This document shows, in pieces, positions 16,106 through 25,982 of a stretch of 64,000 bases of DNA; position 1 is the stretch's first letter; each line of letters begins with the position of its first letter. A program made the position numbers and the translations under genes. Below the pieces are notes generated by a model. That model worked only from the letters and a program-made list of their open reading frames with translations. It made no database searches and was not told the DNA's origin. Location: assembly GCA_965200955.1 (NCBI GenBank), contig OZ241742.1, positions 3,472,001 through 3,536,000 of the forward strand, given 5' to 3'. This stretch comes from Bin80 sp026708685 (GTDB lineage: Bacteria; Bacteroidota; Rhodothermia; Rhodothermales; Bin80).

Positions 16106-18229
16106 TTAACCTGCTTTACCGTAGCTGGAAAGAATAATCTTATCAGCAACAGATTTAGGAGCAGGCTCATACGATTCAAACTGCATCGTAAAGATCGCCC
16201 GTCCCTGTGTCAGAGATCGCATGTCCGTAGAATACCCGAACATTTCTGAGAGGGGAACAAAGGCCTTGACTACACGGGCACCCTGACGTTCATCCATCGA
16301 TAGAATGCGTCCTCTACGACTGTTCAAATCACCAATCACATCGCCCATATACTCTTCAGGAGTCACCACTTCCACTTTCATGACTGGCTCCTTGAGCACG
16401 GGAGCCGCCCGCCGTGCTGCACTGCGAAACGCCATCTGTCCAGCAATTTCAAAAGCATTCTGATCGGAGTCCACTTCGTGATGCTTCCCATCAAGCAGTT
16501 TCACCTGGATCCCTTCAACCGGGTATCCAGCTAATGGGCCATGACTGGTGGCACTCTTGATTCCTTTCTGGACACTGGGGATGTACTCTTTGGGAATGGC
16601 TCCACCAACGACTTCGCTGACAAACTCAAATCCAACACCACTTTCATTGGGTCCAATTTCCATCTCAACGACTGCAAATTGTCCACGACCACCCGTCTGC
16701 TTCTTGTGCGTATAGCGTTCGTGAACCATTTTACTGAAGGCTTCACGATAGGCGACCTGAGGTGTGCCTATATTCGCTTCCACCTTGAATTCTCTGCGCA
16801 GACGGTCAACGATGATCTCTAGGTACAGCTCGCCCATCCCTGCAATGATGGTTTGTCCCGTCTCAGAATCAATGGATACCTTGAACGTGGGATCTTCTTC
16901 GGCGAGTTTCTGCAAGCCCGTAGACAGTTTGTCACTGTCTGCTTTGGTCTTTGGCTCAATGGCAATACGGATCACTGGATCGGGAAAATCCATCTGCTCC
17001 AGAATGACTGGGTGACGAGGGTCTGACAGCGTGTCACCGGTCTTGACATTTTTGAGTCCAACCGCGGCGGCAATATCACCAGCCTTAACCTGTTCCACAT
17101 CCTCGCGATCCTTGGCGTGCATGAACAACAAGCGTCCTACGCGTTCTTTACGACCCGTAGTTGAATTGAAAACCTGTGCTCCTTTCTTCAGCAGACCACT
17201 ATACACCCTAAAGAAGGTCAGCTTACCTACATAGGGATCCGTGGCAATCTTGAAGGCAATGGCAGAAAACGGCGTATCGTCCTCAGGGGAACGAACCACT
17301 TCTTTTCCACTGGAAAAATCAACCCCAGCGACGGAAGAAATATCCGCAGGGCTTGGCAAGTAATCAATGACTCCATCAAGCATGCGTTGCACTCCCTTGT
17401 TCTTGAAGGCAGAGCCGCAGAAAACGGGAGTAATATCCAGATTGAGCGTTGCTGATCGAACTGTAGATCGGATCTCATCAGCGGTAATTTCTTCGCCTTC
17501 AAGATATTTCAATAGCAAATTGTCATTGTGCTCGGCAACCGACTCCAGAAGAAGAATTCGCCAGTGGCGGGCCTCTTTCTGGAGGTCCTTCGGAATATCA
17601 ATCACATCCCATGTAGCTCCCTGCGTCTCGTCATGCCATATGATCGCCTTATTGGTAATCAGGTCAATGACTCCCCGAAACATTGCACCTGTTCCGATTG
17701 GAATCTGAACGGGCACGGGGTTCGCACTGAGGCGCTCTTTCATAGAGTTGAGTGCATTTTCAAAATCGGCACCGGTGCGATCCATCTTGTTGATGAAAGC
17801 AATGCGGGGAACATGATACTTGTTCGCCTGCCTCCAGACCGTCTCGGACTGCGGTTCAACGCCGCCGACAGCACAAAACAGTGCTACTGCACCATCCAAG
17901 ATTCGCAGGGAACGCTCCACCTCAACGGTGAAGTCCACATGACCGGGAGTATCAATAATGTTGATCCGATACTGCTGATCATCTTTTTTCCAGAAACAGG
18001 TGGTCGCAGCACTGGTAATGGTAATGCCACGCTCTTTTTCCTGCTCCATCCAATCCATGGTCGCACCACCATCATGTACCTCTCCCATCCGGTGCAAACG
18101 ACCAGTATAGAAAAGAATTCGCTCTGTAGTGGTGGTCTTGCCAGCGTCAATATGGGCCATGATCCCAATATTTCGCATACGGCGAAGTTTAGAATCCTTG
18201 AGTGTACTCATGGGAATCACTGTCGTCAT
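16106..18229 (-). CDS. fusA: Elongation factor G
   Basis: EF-G, 707 residues, the translocase of elongation. GTPase motifs are AHIDAGKTTTTERILFYTG (residue ~25), DTPGHVDF and NKMDRTGADF. Domains II-V follow in order, with domain IV at HKKQTGGRGQFAVVEMEIGP and domain V near EPVMKVEVVTPEEYMGDVIG. It starts at ATG 18229, overlapping the rpsG stop by one base (TAATG). An internal ATG six codons later (MSTLKDSKLRR) is an alternative. Confidence 0.98.
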   Translation of the reverse strand: MTTVIPMSTLKDSKLRRMRNIGIMAHIDAGKTTTTERILFYTGRLHRMGEVHDGGATMDWMEQEKERGITITSAATTCFWKKDDQQYRINIIDTPGHVDFTVEVERSLRILDGAVALFCAVGGVEPQSETVWRQANKYHVPRIAFINKMDRTGADFENALNSMKERLSANPVPVQIPIGTGAMFRGVIDLITNKAIIWHDETQGATWDVIDIPKDLQKEARHWRILLLESVAEHNDNLLLKYLEGEEITADEIRSTVRSATLNLDITPVFCGSAFKNKGVQRMLDGVIDYLPSPADISSVAGVDFSSGKEVVRSPEDDTPFSAIAFKIATDPYVGKLTFFRVYSGLLKKGAQVFNSTTGRKERVGRLLFMHAKDREDVEQVKAGDIAAAVGLKNVKTGDTLSDPRHPVILEQMDFPDPVIRIAIEPKTKADSDKLSTGLQKLAEEDPTFKVSIDSETGQTIIAGMGELYLEIIVDRLRREFKVEANIGTPQVAYREAFSKMVHERYTHKKQTGGRGQFAVVEMEIGPNESGVGFEFVSEVVGGAIPKEYIPSVQKGIKSATSHGPLAGYPVEGIQVKLLDGKHHEVDSDQNAFEIAGQMAFRSAARRAAPVLKEPVMKVEVVTPEEYMGDVIGDLNSRRGRILSMDERQGARVVKAFVPLSEMFGYSTDMRSLTQGRAIFTMQFESYEPAPKSVADKIILSSYGKAG

Positions 18230-18696
18230 TACAGTCTAAAATGGGCAAATGCTTTGTTGGACTCTGCCATCCTGTGGGTATCGTCCTTCTTCTTCACGGC
18301 AGCACCCTCCCCCCGTGAGGCAGCGTAGAGTTCACCTGCCAGTCGCTGTGCCATGGACTGATCCGATCGGTTGGACGCATTTTGAATGATCCATCGAAAG
18401 GCAAGAGCAGTCCTGCGTTCGGCACGAACTTCAATGGGCACCTGATAGGTGGCACCACCCACGCGGCGGCTTCGGACTTCAACCAGAGGAGCAACATTTT
18501 CAATAGCACGTCGAAAAATTTCAAGTCCCGGCTCGCCAGCACGCTCTTCAATGAGTGCAATGGCTTGATAGACAATCCTGCGAGCTGTACTTTTCTTGCC
18601 ATGAAGCATGACATAATTAACGAATTGTGCCACCTGCTGATCGCCGTATTTGGGATCGGGGGCAATGATTCGCCGTTCTGCTGATTTCCTACGCAT
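18229..18696 (-). CDS. rpsG: 30S ribosomal protein S7
   Basis: S7, 155 residues, the head-assembly nucleator of the small subunit. It starts MRRKSAERRIIAPDPKYGDQ and contains VNYVMLHGKKSTARRIVYQA, VEVRSRRVGGATYQVPIEVR and the C-terminal KKKDDTHRMAESNKAFAHFR. It is preceded by rpsL with a 34-nt gap. Confidence 0.97.
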   Translation of the reverse strand: MRRKSAERRIIAPDPKYGDQQVAQFVNYVMLHGKKSTARRIVYQAIALIEERAGEPGLEIFRRAIENVAPLVEVRSRRVGGATYQVPIEVRAERRTALAFRWIIQNASNRSDQSMAQRLAGELYAASRGEGAAVKKKDDTHRMAESNKAFAHFRL

Positions 18697-18730
18697 CGCT
18701 TATCTCAGGGTGATCACTTCAATCAGGGAG

Positions 18731-19102
18731 TTATTTCGGCCGCTTGGCTCCATACTTTGAGCGGGACTGGGTTCGATCTTCGACACCAGATGTGTCCAGT
18801 GCCCCACGAACGATATGATACTTCACACCTGGAAGATCTTTCACACGCCCTCCCCGAACCAGTACAATGGAATGCTCCTGAAGATTATGCCCTTCACCAG
18901 GGATGTAGGCTATCACTTCAATCTGATTGGTCAATCGCACTTTGGCGACCTTGCGCAAGGCGGAGTTCGGTTTTTTTGGGGTTGTGGTGTACACACGCGT
19001 ACAGACTCCCCGTCGTTGCGGGTTTCCCTGCAACGCAGCCGCCTTGGTCTTTTTGACCTTTGGATGGCGTCCAGTCCGAATAAGTTGTTGTATCGTAGGC
19101 AC
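18731..19102 (-). CDS. rpsL: 30S ribosomal protein S12 (GTG start)
   Basis: S12, 123 residues, a decoding-centre protein. It starts at a GTG codon at 19102 (PTIQQLIRTGRHPKVKKT); no nearby ATG gives the conserved N-terminus. The streptomycin-related loops carry the wild-type lysines (TPKKPNSALRK and GGRVKDLPGVKYH), so no classical resistance change is visible. It is the first gene of the str part; the promoter should lie in 19103-19255. Confidence 0.97.
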   Translation of the reverse strand: MPTIQQLIRTGRHPKVKKTKAAALQGNPQRRGVCTRVYTTTPKKPNSALRKVAKVRLTNQIEVIAYIPGEGHNLQEHSIVLVRGGRVKDLPGVKYHIVRGALDTSGVEDRTQSRSKYGAKRPK

Positions 19103-19255
19103 GAATTATTTATATTTTGTGCCCCCTGTCCATAGTCATCTACTAATTATGACAAGAGCACGATTCTTGTACAGCCTCACAATATACGAATTATTTTTAA
19201 AAGGCTGTACATTTTACCCCAACTTTTTTTGAAAGTTTCACAAAAATGGAGAAAA
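19103..19255 (-). promoter_or_regulatory. Leader/promoter region of the str-S10-spc-alpha operon
   Basis: This 153-bp gap lies between the ftsH stop and rpsL, and the strand and gene content change here. It is AT-rich and should hold the rpsL promoter and any ftsH terminator. On the minus strand a TATATT hexamer (around 19180-19186) sits inside the loop of a 10-bp inverted repeat. I could not fit a convincing -35/-33 element, so the exact promoter is unassigned. No strong T-tract terminator for ftsH was seen, and read-through from ftsH is possible. Confidence 0.4.
19168..19211. repeat. 10-bp perfect inverted repeat upstream of rpsL
   Basis: TGTACAGCCT at 19168-19177 and AGGCTGTACA at 19202-19211 are exact reverse complements separated by 24 AT-rich bases. 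There is no T-run directly after either arm on either strand, so a simple Rho-independent terminator is unlikely. It could be a dyad operator bracketing the rpsL promoter or an RNA hairpin in the leader. The repeat is directly visible; the function is inference. Confidence 0.6.
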
Positions 19256-21331
19256 TCACGTAGTTATTTCTGTTTCTTTACTTTTTTCGAAGACTTCGGA
19301 GGCTTCGGACTCTGGTGGATGCTCCTTTGAAGTTCCATTGAGTGAAACATATTCTCCGAATGGACGCTCACCTAAAACGCCGACCAGATCTCTGGGACCG
19401 AGAACCTCTTTGGTCAACAGCAACTGTGCAAGCTCTTCAAGGCGATCGTTTTTGTCGCTCAGCAAGTTCCACGCACGCTGGCGAACTTCTTCAATCAACT
19501 CTCGGACTTCTTGATCAATGGTCGCCGCCATGGTCTCTGAATAAGGCTTGTCAAACAAGGGGCTTTGATCTTTACGGCGAGACATATTAAAGCTGACATG
19601 ACCAACTTTGCTGCTCATCCCGAAGTCAACCACCATTGCATAGGCCGTCTTCGTGATTCGCTCCAGATCATTCTGTGCTCCCGTGGACAGTTGCCCAAAC
19701 TTGATTTCTTCAGCCACTCTCCCCCCCATCATCATGGTCATCTGGTCCAAAAATGCCTCACGTGTCGTAATGTATCGTTCATCGGGCAGGGACTGTGCGT
19801 ATCCCAAAGCCGCAAGTCCACGTGGAACGATGGACACCTTGATCACAGGATCCGTATTCGGCAAGTACCAGCCGGCAATGGCATGACCTGCTTCATGGTA
19901 GGCGACAATACGTTTCTCCTCTGGCTTGATCAGTTTATTTTTCTTCTCCAATCCTCCAATCACTCGTTCAATGGCTTTCTCAAAGTCATTCATTCCGATC
20001 GCCTCCTTATCAAAACGAGCTGCCAGGAGAGCAGCCTCATTGCACACATTAGCAATTTCAGCGCCGGCAAACCCAGGTGTCTGTGAGGCTAATACTTCGG
20101 TCTCCACATCCTTGTCCAGTACAAGATTGCGGGTGTGTACCTTGAAGATGAGGGCCCGATCAAGCCGATCAGGACGATCAATGAGAATTTGACGATCAAA
20201 ACGACCGGGACGCAGCAGAGCGACATCAAGGACATCCGGGCGGTTCGTAGCTGCCATAATGATAACTCCCTTGTCGGTATTGAAGCCATCCATTTCAACC
20301 AGAAGTTGATTCAGGGTGTTTTCGCGTTCATCATTGCCGCCCATCATCATCGTCCGCCCTCGGCTACGCCCGATGGCATCAATCTCATCGATAAAGATGA
20401 TGCAGGGAGCTTTTTCCTTGGCCTTTTTGAACAGATCTCGTACCCGTGCTGCACCAACGCCAACAAACATCTCCACAAAATCACTGCCACTGATAGAAAA
20501 GAAAGGCACACCGGCTTCACCAGCGACTGCTTTGCCCATGAGGGTTTTACCGGTTCCTGGGGGGCCTACCAAAAGGACTCCCTTGGGGAGAACGCCTCCA
20601 AGTTTGGTAAATTTCTTGGGATTCTTTAGAAACTCTACGACTTCAGAAACTTCCTCTTTTGCTTCAGCTAGGCCAGCAACGTCTTCAAATGTTACGGTAG
20701 GAGTTCCCTTGGATTCAAAGAGCACAGCACGATTCTTTCCAATATTGAGTACCTGTGATCCAGGGCCGGCACGCCGGAGAATCAGGATCCATAGAATGAT
20801 AATGATGCCCAGTGGCAGCAGCCATGCGAGTGCACCACCTAACCAGTTCTCTTGATATCGAACTTCATAACTAGGAACGGATGCTGCGTTTTCCTGTGAG
20901 CGCTGTTCTTCCAGAAAAGCAATCAGGTCATGGTTGGCAGTCTTTACCGTAGAAAAACGACCACGATCGGGAGTATCATTAAAAAAACTGGACTGTGGCT
21001 GAGAAGGGATGCCTGCGGACTCAACCGCAGAGTCATAAAGCGTGCCTGTGACACGGCGATCATTTTGAATCAGAATGGATTCGACGTAGCCCTGCTCCAC
21101 ATAGTCCAGGAATGTACTATAGGCAATCGTAGGTGATTGATCACGCCCGACAGTAAAGATCAGGTTAAATAACAGAAATCCCAGTAAGACTACATAAATC
21201 CACATATAGCGTCCGCGACGCTTGGGCTGCGTAGCTCCACGGTCGGGCTTGGCTTCATCAGATTTCTGATGAGTGGGTTGGGTCTCTTGAGAATTTTGCG
21301 TCTCTTGAGGACTTGATGAATCCTGCATCAA
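19256..21331 (-). CDS. ftsH: ATP-dependent zinc metalloprotease FtsH
   Basis: Membrane-bound AAA+ protease, 691 residues, that degrades misfolded membrane proteins and regulators. A polar N-terminus of ~40 residues is followed by TM1 (WIYVVLLGFLLFNLIF), a periplasmic domain, TM2 (LAWLLPLGIIIILWILIL, ~residue 170), Walker A GPPGTGKT (~255), Walker B CIIFIDEIDAIGR, the second region of homology (ATNRPDVLDVALLRPGRFDR) and the zinc site HEAGH (~480). It is complete. It lies 60 nt downstream of the TPR lipoprotein gene and may share its transcript. Confidence 0.98.
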   Translation of the reverse strand: MMQDSSSPQETQNSQETQPTHQKSDEAKPDRGATQPKRRGRYMWIYVVLLGFLLFNLIFTVGRDQSPTIAYSTFLDYVEQGYVESILIQNDRRVTGTLYDSAVESAGIPSQPQSSFFNDTPDRGRFSTVKTANHDLIAFLEEQRSQENAASVPSYEVRYQENWLGGALAWLLPLGIIIILWILILRRAGPGSQVLNIGKNRAVLFESKGTPTVTFEDVAGLAEAKEEVSEVVEFLKNPKKFTKLGGVLPKGVLLVGPPGTGKTLMGKAVAGEAGVPFFSISGSDFVEMFVGVGAARVRDLFKKAKEKAPCIIFIDEIDAIGRSRGRTMMMGGNDERENTLNQLLVEMDGFNTDKGVIIMAATNRPDVLDVALLRPGRFDRQILIDRPDRLDRALIFKVHTRNLVLDKDVETEVLASQTPGFAGAEIANVCNEAALLAARFDKEAIGMNDFEKAIERVIGGLEKKNKLIKPEEKRIVAYHEAGHAIAGWYLPNTDPVIKVSIVPRGLAALGYAQSLPDERYITTREAFLDQMTMMMGGRVAEEIKFGQLSTGAQNDLERITKTAYAMVVDFGMSSKVGHVSFNMSRRKDQSPLFDKPYSETMAATIDQEVRELIEEVRQRAWNLLSDKNDRLEELAQLLLTKEVLGPRDLVGVLGERPFGEYVSLNGTSKEHPPESEASEVFEKSKETEITT

Positions 21332-21391
21332 AGGATGTCCATGATCAATGAAGAATCCCGTTTTATGATCTAAGTGCGGAACTGTTTCTAT

Positions 21392-24300
21392 TTATGGATC
21401 AAGGTCCTGCTGTGCACGGATTCTGGAAATGTTCGCATCTTGGGGAAGTCGTCCCTGAAGTTGTTGCATCACAAGTTCAGCAGCCTGGAGGGTTTCAAAC
21501 AGCCCAAGTCCAACTCTGAACTCAATCGTTCCCTGAACCTGAGCACCATAAATGTCCAATGGATCTGAAACATCTGACAGTGTTCTTGAAAAATTGGACA
21601 CAAACGCTTTGGCCATTTCGTGATTGTCATAGGATATGAGGTGAATGGTATATCCTCCCTGAGACCAGTCTAGATTTCCCATACTCGGATCGGTCAATTC
21701 GGTCATTGCTGGTGACTCGTTATTGCTTAGAGTTGAGAGCGGTTCATCGGTCAAGAGCGAGTCCAGTGTTGGGGGTTGATCAAGTTCTGGGTTCTCTTGA
21801 TCGGGTAATGGATCAAACCCCATGAAGGCGGTTGTATCGGCGATGGTCATGGAGTCTACGACCATTTCCGTATTCAATAGGGAAATCTGTTGATCTATTT
21901 GCAGGAGGTCCAGAGAATCTAAGGGTGCAGTGACAGTAAGAGAGTCTTGGACGATATCAGCAATTCGTAGAGAGTCAACCATAGACGAATCCTTGATCAC
22001 CAGAGAGTCCTGAACCAACGAATCAACCATAGCTACGGACTGCATCGTGAGTGAATCAGCAGCGGCTTGAAGAGAATCCTGAATTGCCTGTCGGCGATCG
22101 CGTTCTTCGGTCAGTGCATTCAGCATGCGCTGTGCCCGACTGGCTTGAGGAGAGTCCTCAAAGGATGTCTGGATATGAGCAAGGAGCAGTGGAAGCGTCA
22201 GCAAGCTGTCAGACGCGGTTGCAGTAGAATCTAAGTCCGAATAAAAACCAGCAGTTTGCAATTCGTTGGGATGGATGTCAACAGGAAGTTGACCCAATAC
22301 ATCTAGACTGTCCTGACTGGCGAGCTCCAGATAGGCTTTCGTAGTCGCCAGGAATGCTTTGGGTGCTGTAGGGGTCTGGTGCCATTGGAGACCAAGATGA
22401 AACAGGTGATCAATGATCTGGTCAGATGATCCCATTTCCCACTGGATCTGGTGCTCCTGATACTGCTGTTCAGCGATGGCCGTTGAATCCAGTACGACGA
22501 CCCCTGTGCTGGATCGTCCGAGTCTCGAATAGGCCTGAGACGTGAGTTCGGATGCAGGAAATTCGGAAATCAAAAGTTCATACAGCCGATGGGCAGCAAG
22601 AGTATCTCCCAACGCCTGCTGTACTTCCGCAAGTGCATAATAGGCACGCTCGACCACTTCCTCTTCGCTGTCTTCTTCAATGACTATTCGATACCATACC
22701 GCCGCTGAGTCAGGCATATCCATAGAAAGAAATAGAACATTCGCCAATTCATAACGAGCATTGGCTCTTTCGGTGAGCATCTCATCAAACTGCTGCTGGG
22801 TTCGGGGAACAGCGGACACATCCACTCGGGGCAAGTTAATGGTAGGGTTATTGGACTCGGCAGAATTTTCTTCCACCCCCGCTTCTTCAACCAGCGAGGC
22901 CTCAATCGCTGCAATGCGCCTCCAGTTGGGGGCAAGGGGGCGGTCACCCCAGACGGACACAAAATCCTCCCGTGCATACATCATCTGCTGCGAGTCTTTA
23001 TGATACAGGAATCCAGCCTCTCCTTCTGACCCCGCCACCACAGCCGTTTCTCCAAATCCTACATCATCAAACCCTGGCGTATTCCTGCGAAATCCAGACT
23101 CCGACTGGAGTTGACGCATCTCCTCCCGCATTTTTTCCAACTCTTCTGCTCTCTGTTGACGAAGTTGCAAAACCACTGCAGCAAAGCTACTGTCATCAAG
23201 CGTTCCCAGGTACAGCAGTGAATCCATCAGGACAATTTGATCAAGCACATCTGAAAAACTGCCAAATACCTGTGCCTGCTGATCACCATCAATGATCGCA
23301 CTTGGGGAAGGGATGAGCGTCGTCGTCATGGACTGACTGCTTCGTGAGCGATTTCCAACGGTTTTGATTGCACTTGACGCGGTGTCAAAATGAGCGGCTG
23401 CGTAGGGATAATCCACGAGAACATCCCGATAATAGGTTCCCAAGACATAGTGCACGCGGCCACGGACTCTTGAACCACCTGATTGGGGGTCATAGAGCAG
23501 TTCATCATATTCAGCAAGAGCTTCATCATACTCCCCCAATGCCATCAGGACTCGTCCACGGAGGTAGCCAAGTTCTGCACGATACTCATAATTTTTATCA
23601 TCTCTTTCCATGCGACGCAAGCGTCTGAGTCCCTCCGATGGATCCAGATGCTCGGACTGAACCTGTACTGCATTAAATTGTGCGGCAAACGACAGTTCGT
23701 AAAAAGGTTTGTAGTCCTGAACTCGATCGTACGCTTCCACCGCATCCATATATCTTTCAAGATACTCAAGAACCTGACCGTATAAAAACTGTGCTCTTGA
23801 TGCACGAACATTGCCACGAATCTGCTCCATGGCTCGTTCCAACTCCATTGCTGCTGGTTCTATATTCTGATTTTGAACATAGAGTTCAGCGAGGGTTAAT
23901 CGGTATTCGACTTCCCATCGGGTTGAAAGATCGTCACGGCTTAGAATAGCTTGCAAATGTGTAGAGGCTTCTTCGTAGGCACCGCTGGCAATCAGCGTAC
24001 GTGCTAGCCAGAAATTGGCCTCATCCTTCAGCGGGGAGTCCAGTTCAAGAATTTCCTTAAACTTTTCTTCTGCACCCACATAATTGAGCGTATAAAACCA
24101 TGCTTTTCCGATGATCAGAATCGCATCATCCACCCATTTGGAATTCGGATGTTCTCGTACAACATCGGCACTCTTTGCAATCGCATCCTCAAAGGGTTGC
24201 TGCTGACCCGTGAGTTGATCATTTCTTCCGAACACCGAAATGAACACATCTCGATCGATCGGCTGGTCAGCAAGGCGTTCCTCAATGGTTTTGCCCCCTT

Positions 24301-24442
24301 GTTTGAAGGATCGTTGAGCATTGTAAAATGTATTGTAATAGGCCGAAAAATTATTGAATCTGGATCCAATAAAGGAGGTGCTACTACATCCCGACAGACA
24401 TAGCAGTAGTATGCTTAGTACACAGATTCGTACGCTTCTCAT
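21392..24442 (-). CDS. PorW/SprE-like TPR lipoprotein with C-terminal SPOR-like domain
   Basis: A 1016-residue lipoprotein. The signal peptide ends in a lipobox (LLLCLSGCSS, Cys at ~19). The segment right after it (NNFSAYYNTFYNAQRSFKQG) resembles the start of SprE/PorW, lipoproteins linked to gliding and type IX secretion in Bacteroidota. Degenerate TPR repeats fill ~90-350 and 555-700. A Ser/Asp/Leu-rich low-complexity stretch (~760-930) is full of QDSL/VDSL units. The last ~75 residues (YTIHLISYDNHEMAKAFVSN) look like a SPOR peptidoglycan-binding domain. It begins 1 nt after the pyk stop. The family call is by motif only. Confidence 0.7.
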   Translation of the reverse strand: MRSVRICVLSILLLCLSGCSSTSFIGSRFNNFSAYYNTFYNAQRSFKQGGKTIEERLADQPIDRDVFISVFGRNDQLTGQQQPFEDAIAKSADVVREHPNSKWVDDAILIIGKAWFYTLNYVGAEEKFKEILELDSPLKDEANFWLARTLIASGAYEEASTHLQAILSRDDLSTRWEVEYRLTLAELYVQNQNIEPAAMELERAMEQIRGNVRASRAQFLYGQVLEYLERYMDAVEAYDRVQDYKPFYELSFAAQFNAVQVQSEHLDPSEGLRRLRRMERDDKNYEYRAELGYLRGRVLMALGEYDEALAEYDELLYDPQSGGSRVRGRVHYVLGTYYRDVLVDYPYAAAHFDTASSAIKTVGNRSRSSQSMTTTLIPSPSAIIDGDQQAQVFGSFSDVLDQIVLMDSLLYLGTLDDSSFAAVVLQLRQQRAEELEKMREEMRQLQSESGFRRNTPGFDDVGFGETAVVAGSEGEAGFLYHKDSQQMMYAREDFVSVWGDRPLAPNWRRIAAIEASLVEEAGVEENSAESNNPTINLPRVDVSAVPRTQQQFDEMLTERANARYELANVLFLSMDMPDSAAVWYRIVIEEDSEEEVVERAYYALAEVQQALGDTLAAHRLYELLISEFPASELTSQAYSRLGRSSTGVVVLDSTAIAEQQYQEHQIQWEMGSSDQIIDHLFHLGLQWHQTPTAPKAFLATTKAYLELASQDSLDVLGQLPVDIHPNELQTAGFYSDLDSTATASDSLLTLPLLLAHIQTSFEDSPQASRAQRMLNALTEERDRRQAIQDSLQAAADSLTMQSVAMVDSLVQDSLVIKDSSMVDSLRIADIVQDSLTVTAPLDSLDLLQIDQQISLLNTEMVVDSMTIADTTAFMGFDPLPDQENPELDQPPTLDSLLTDEPLSTLSNNESPAMTELTDPSMGNLDWSQGGYTIHLISYDNHEMAKAFVSNFSRTLSDVSDPLDIYGAQVQGTIEFRVGLGLFETLQAAELVMQQLQGRLPQDANISRIRAQQDLDP

Positions 24443-24443
24443 T

Positions 24444-25910
24444 TCAATCTACATAGCTCACATGAACCAGATTGGTGCGTCCCTTTCGGGGGAGGGGCAT
24501 TCCAGCACAAATAACGATGGTATCACCGCTTCTGATATACCCTTTACTCACCAATGTCTGCTGAACCAATCTGACACCGGCATCGGTATCACTTTGGAAG
24601 GGAATCTTGAATGCTTTGGTTCCCCACAAGACACCGACCTGCCCAATCACCGCAGGTGAATCGGTAAACGCATACACGGGCATGCGTGGCCGATGTTTCG
24701 CAAGGGCTCTGGCAGTTGCTCCAGAAGCGGTCAGACATACCAGTGCACGTGCACCCACATTTTTCGCCAGTTCGCAGGCCGTCAGACTGACGGCATCGGT
24801 AACATCCTGAGAATCCTCTACTGCACTGAGTCCTTCTGGAAGCCCGCGGCTTCGCTCTGGTAGGGCATACCAGTGCTCTTCTGCAGCCGTAATGATTCGT
24901 GCCATAGCATTGACCACATGAGCTGGATGTTGCCCGACTGCAGTTTCTCCGCTAAGCATCACGGCATCAGTTCCATCAAGTACGGCATTGGCAACGTCAC
25001 TGGCTTCGGCCCTTGTGGGGACATGATCTTCAATCATGCTTTCCAGCATCTGTGTGGCTGTGATGACAGGTTTTCCAGCTAAAAGACATTTGTGGATGAT
25101 TGTCTTTTGAGCATGTGGAATGGACGACATGGGCATCTCAATACCCAGATCTCCACGTGCAACCATGATCCCATCGCTGACAGCAAGGATGTGATCAATC
25201 GTCTCAAATGCTTCAGGTTTTTCAATTTTTGAGATCACCCCTGCACGGTGCCCAGCGGCTTTCAGATGTTTACGCAGGTGAACAACATCGGTCTCGTTAC
25301 GCACAAAAGAAAGGGCGATCCAGTCCACATTTAAATCAATACCCACTTCAAGATCGGCGAGATCCTTTTCTGTTAATGCAGGTCCACTGGTGCGTACATG
25401 GGGCAGGTTCACTCCCTTCCTTGACTTCAAAATACCTCCCACATCCACGCGTGCACGAATATCATCTCCCTTGATGGATAAAACCGTAAGGGCAAGCCTG
25501 CCATCATCCATCAAAATTTTCCCTCCAAGTGCAATATCTTGGGCAAGGGCTTTATAACTGATATAAATATGTTCACCCGTAGAAAGATCTTCACTTGAAC
25601 TGGATGCAGAAATCATCACTTCGGATCCTTCATTCAACATGACCGAGTTCCCTTCAACGGGGCTCACTCGTATTCGAGGACCTTGCAGATCTTGCAGGAT
25701 CGTGACTGTTTTGTCTAACTTATCGGCCTCTTCACGAACCAGAGCCACCACCTTGCGATGCGTCTCATGTTCGCCATGAGAAAAATTGAGTCTGACGACA
25801 TCCGTTCCAGCCTCAATCAGTGCTGCAATCGTTTCACGATCACTTGAGGCTGGCCCCAACGTTGAGATAATTTTGGTGTGACGGGGTATGGACTGTGAAA
25901 ACATATTCAA
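24444..25910 (-). CDS. pyk: Pyruvate kinase
   Basis: Last step of glycolysis, phosphoenolpyruvate + ADP to pyruvate + ATP; 488 residues. Active-site segments are visible: TKIISTLGPASSDRETIAAL and RLNFSHGEHETHRKV at the N-terminus, and ISKIEKPEAFETIDHILAVS followed by DGIMVARGDLGIEMP, the catalytic Lys/Glu region. MLESMIEDHVPTRAEASDVA and LDGTDAVMLSGETAVGQHP follow. The C-terminal domain (GATARALAKHRPRMPVYAFT) is complete. The start ATG is at 25910, divergent from the PHP gene with a 72-bp intergenic region that should hold both promoters. Confidence 0.97.
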   Translation of the reverse strand: MNMFSQSIPRHTKIISTLGPASSDRETIAALIEAGTDVVRLNFSHGEHETHRKVVALVREEADKLDKTVTILQDLQGPRIRVSPVEGNSVMLNEGSEVMISASSSSEDLSTGEHIYISYKALAQDIALGGKILMDDGRLALTVLSIKGDDIRARVDVGGILKSRKGVNLPHVRTSGPALTEKDLADLEVGIDLNVDWIALSFVRNETDVVHLRKHLKAAGHRAGVISKIEKPEAFETIDHILAVSDGIMVARGDLGIEMPMSSIPHAQKTIIHKCLLAGKPVITATQMLESMIEDHVPTRAEASDVANAVLDGTDAVMLSGETAVGQHPAHVVNAMARIITAAEEHWYALPERSRGLPEGLSAVEDSQDVTDAVSLTACELAKNVGARALVCLTASGATARALAKHRPRMPVYAFTDSPAVIGQVGVLWGTKAFKIPFQSDTDAGVRLVQQTLVSKGYIRSGDTIVICAGMPLPRKGRTNLVHVSYVD

Positions 25911-25982
25911 TTCTTAGGGAAATTGTTCTTATTATTGGGTTAAACCACTATATCGCTGGTGTGCTTCCAAATTTTGAAAACT

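Noticed and set aside
17528..18328. 266-codon plus-strand frame opposite fusA/rpsG
   Set aside because: It is the complement of highly conserved fusA and rpsG sequence, has no domain, and long antisense frames are common in this ribosomal cluster (another at 13905-14606).
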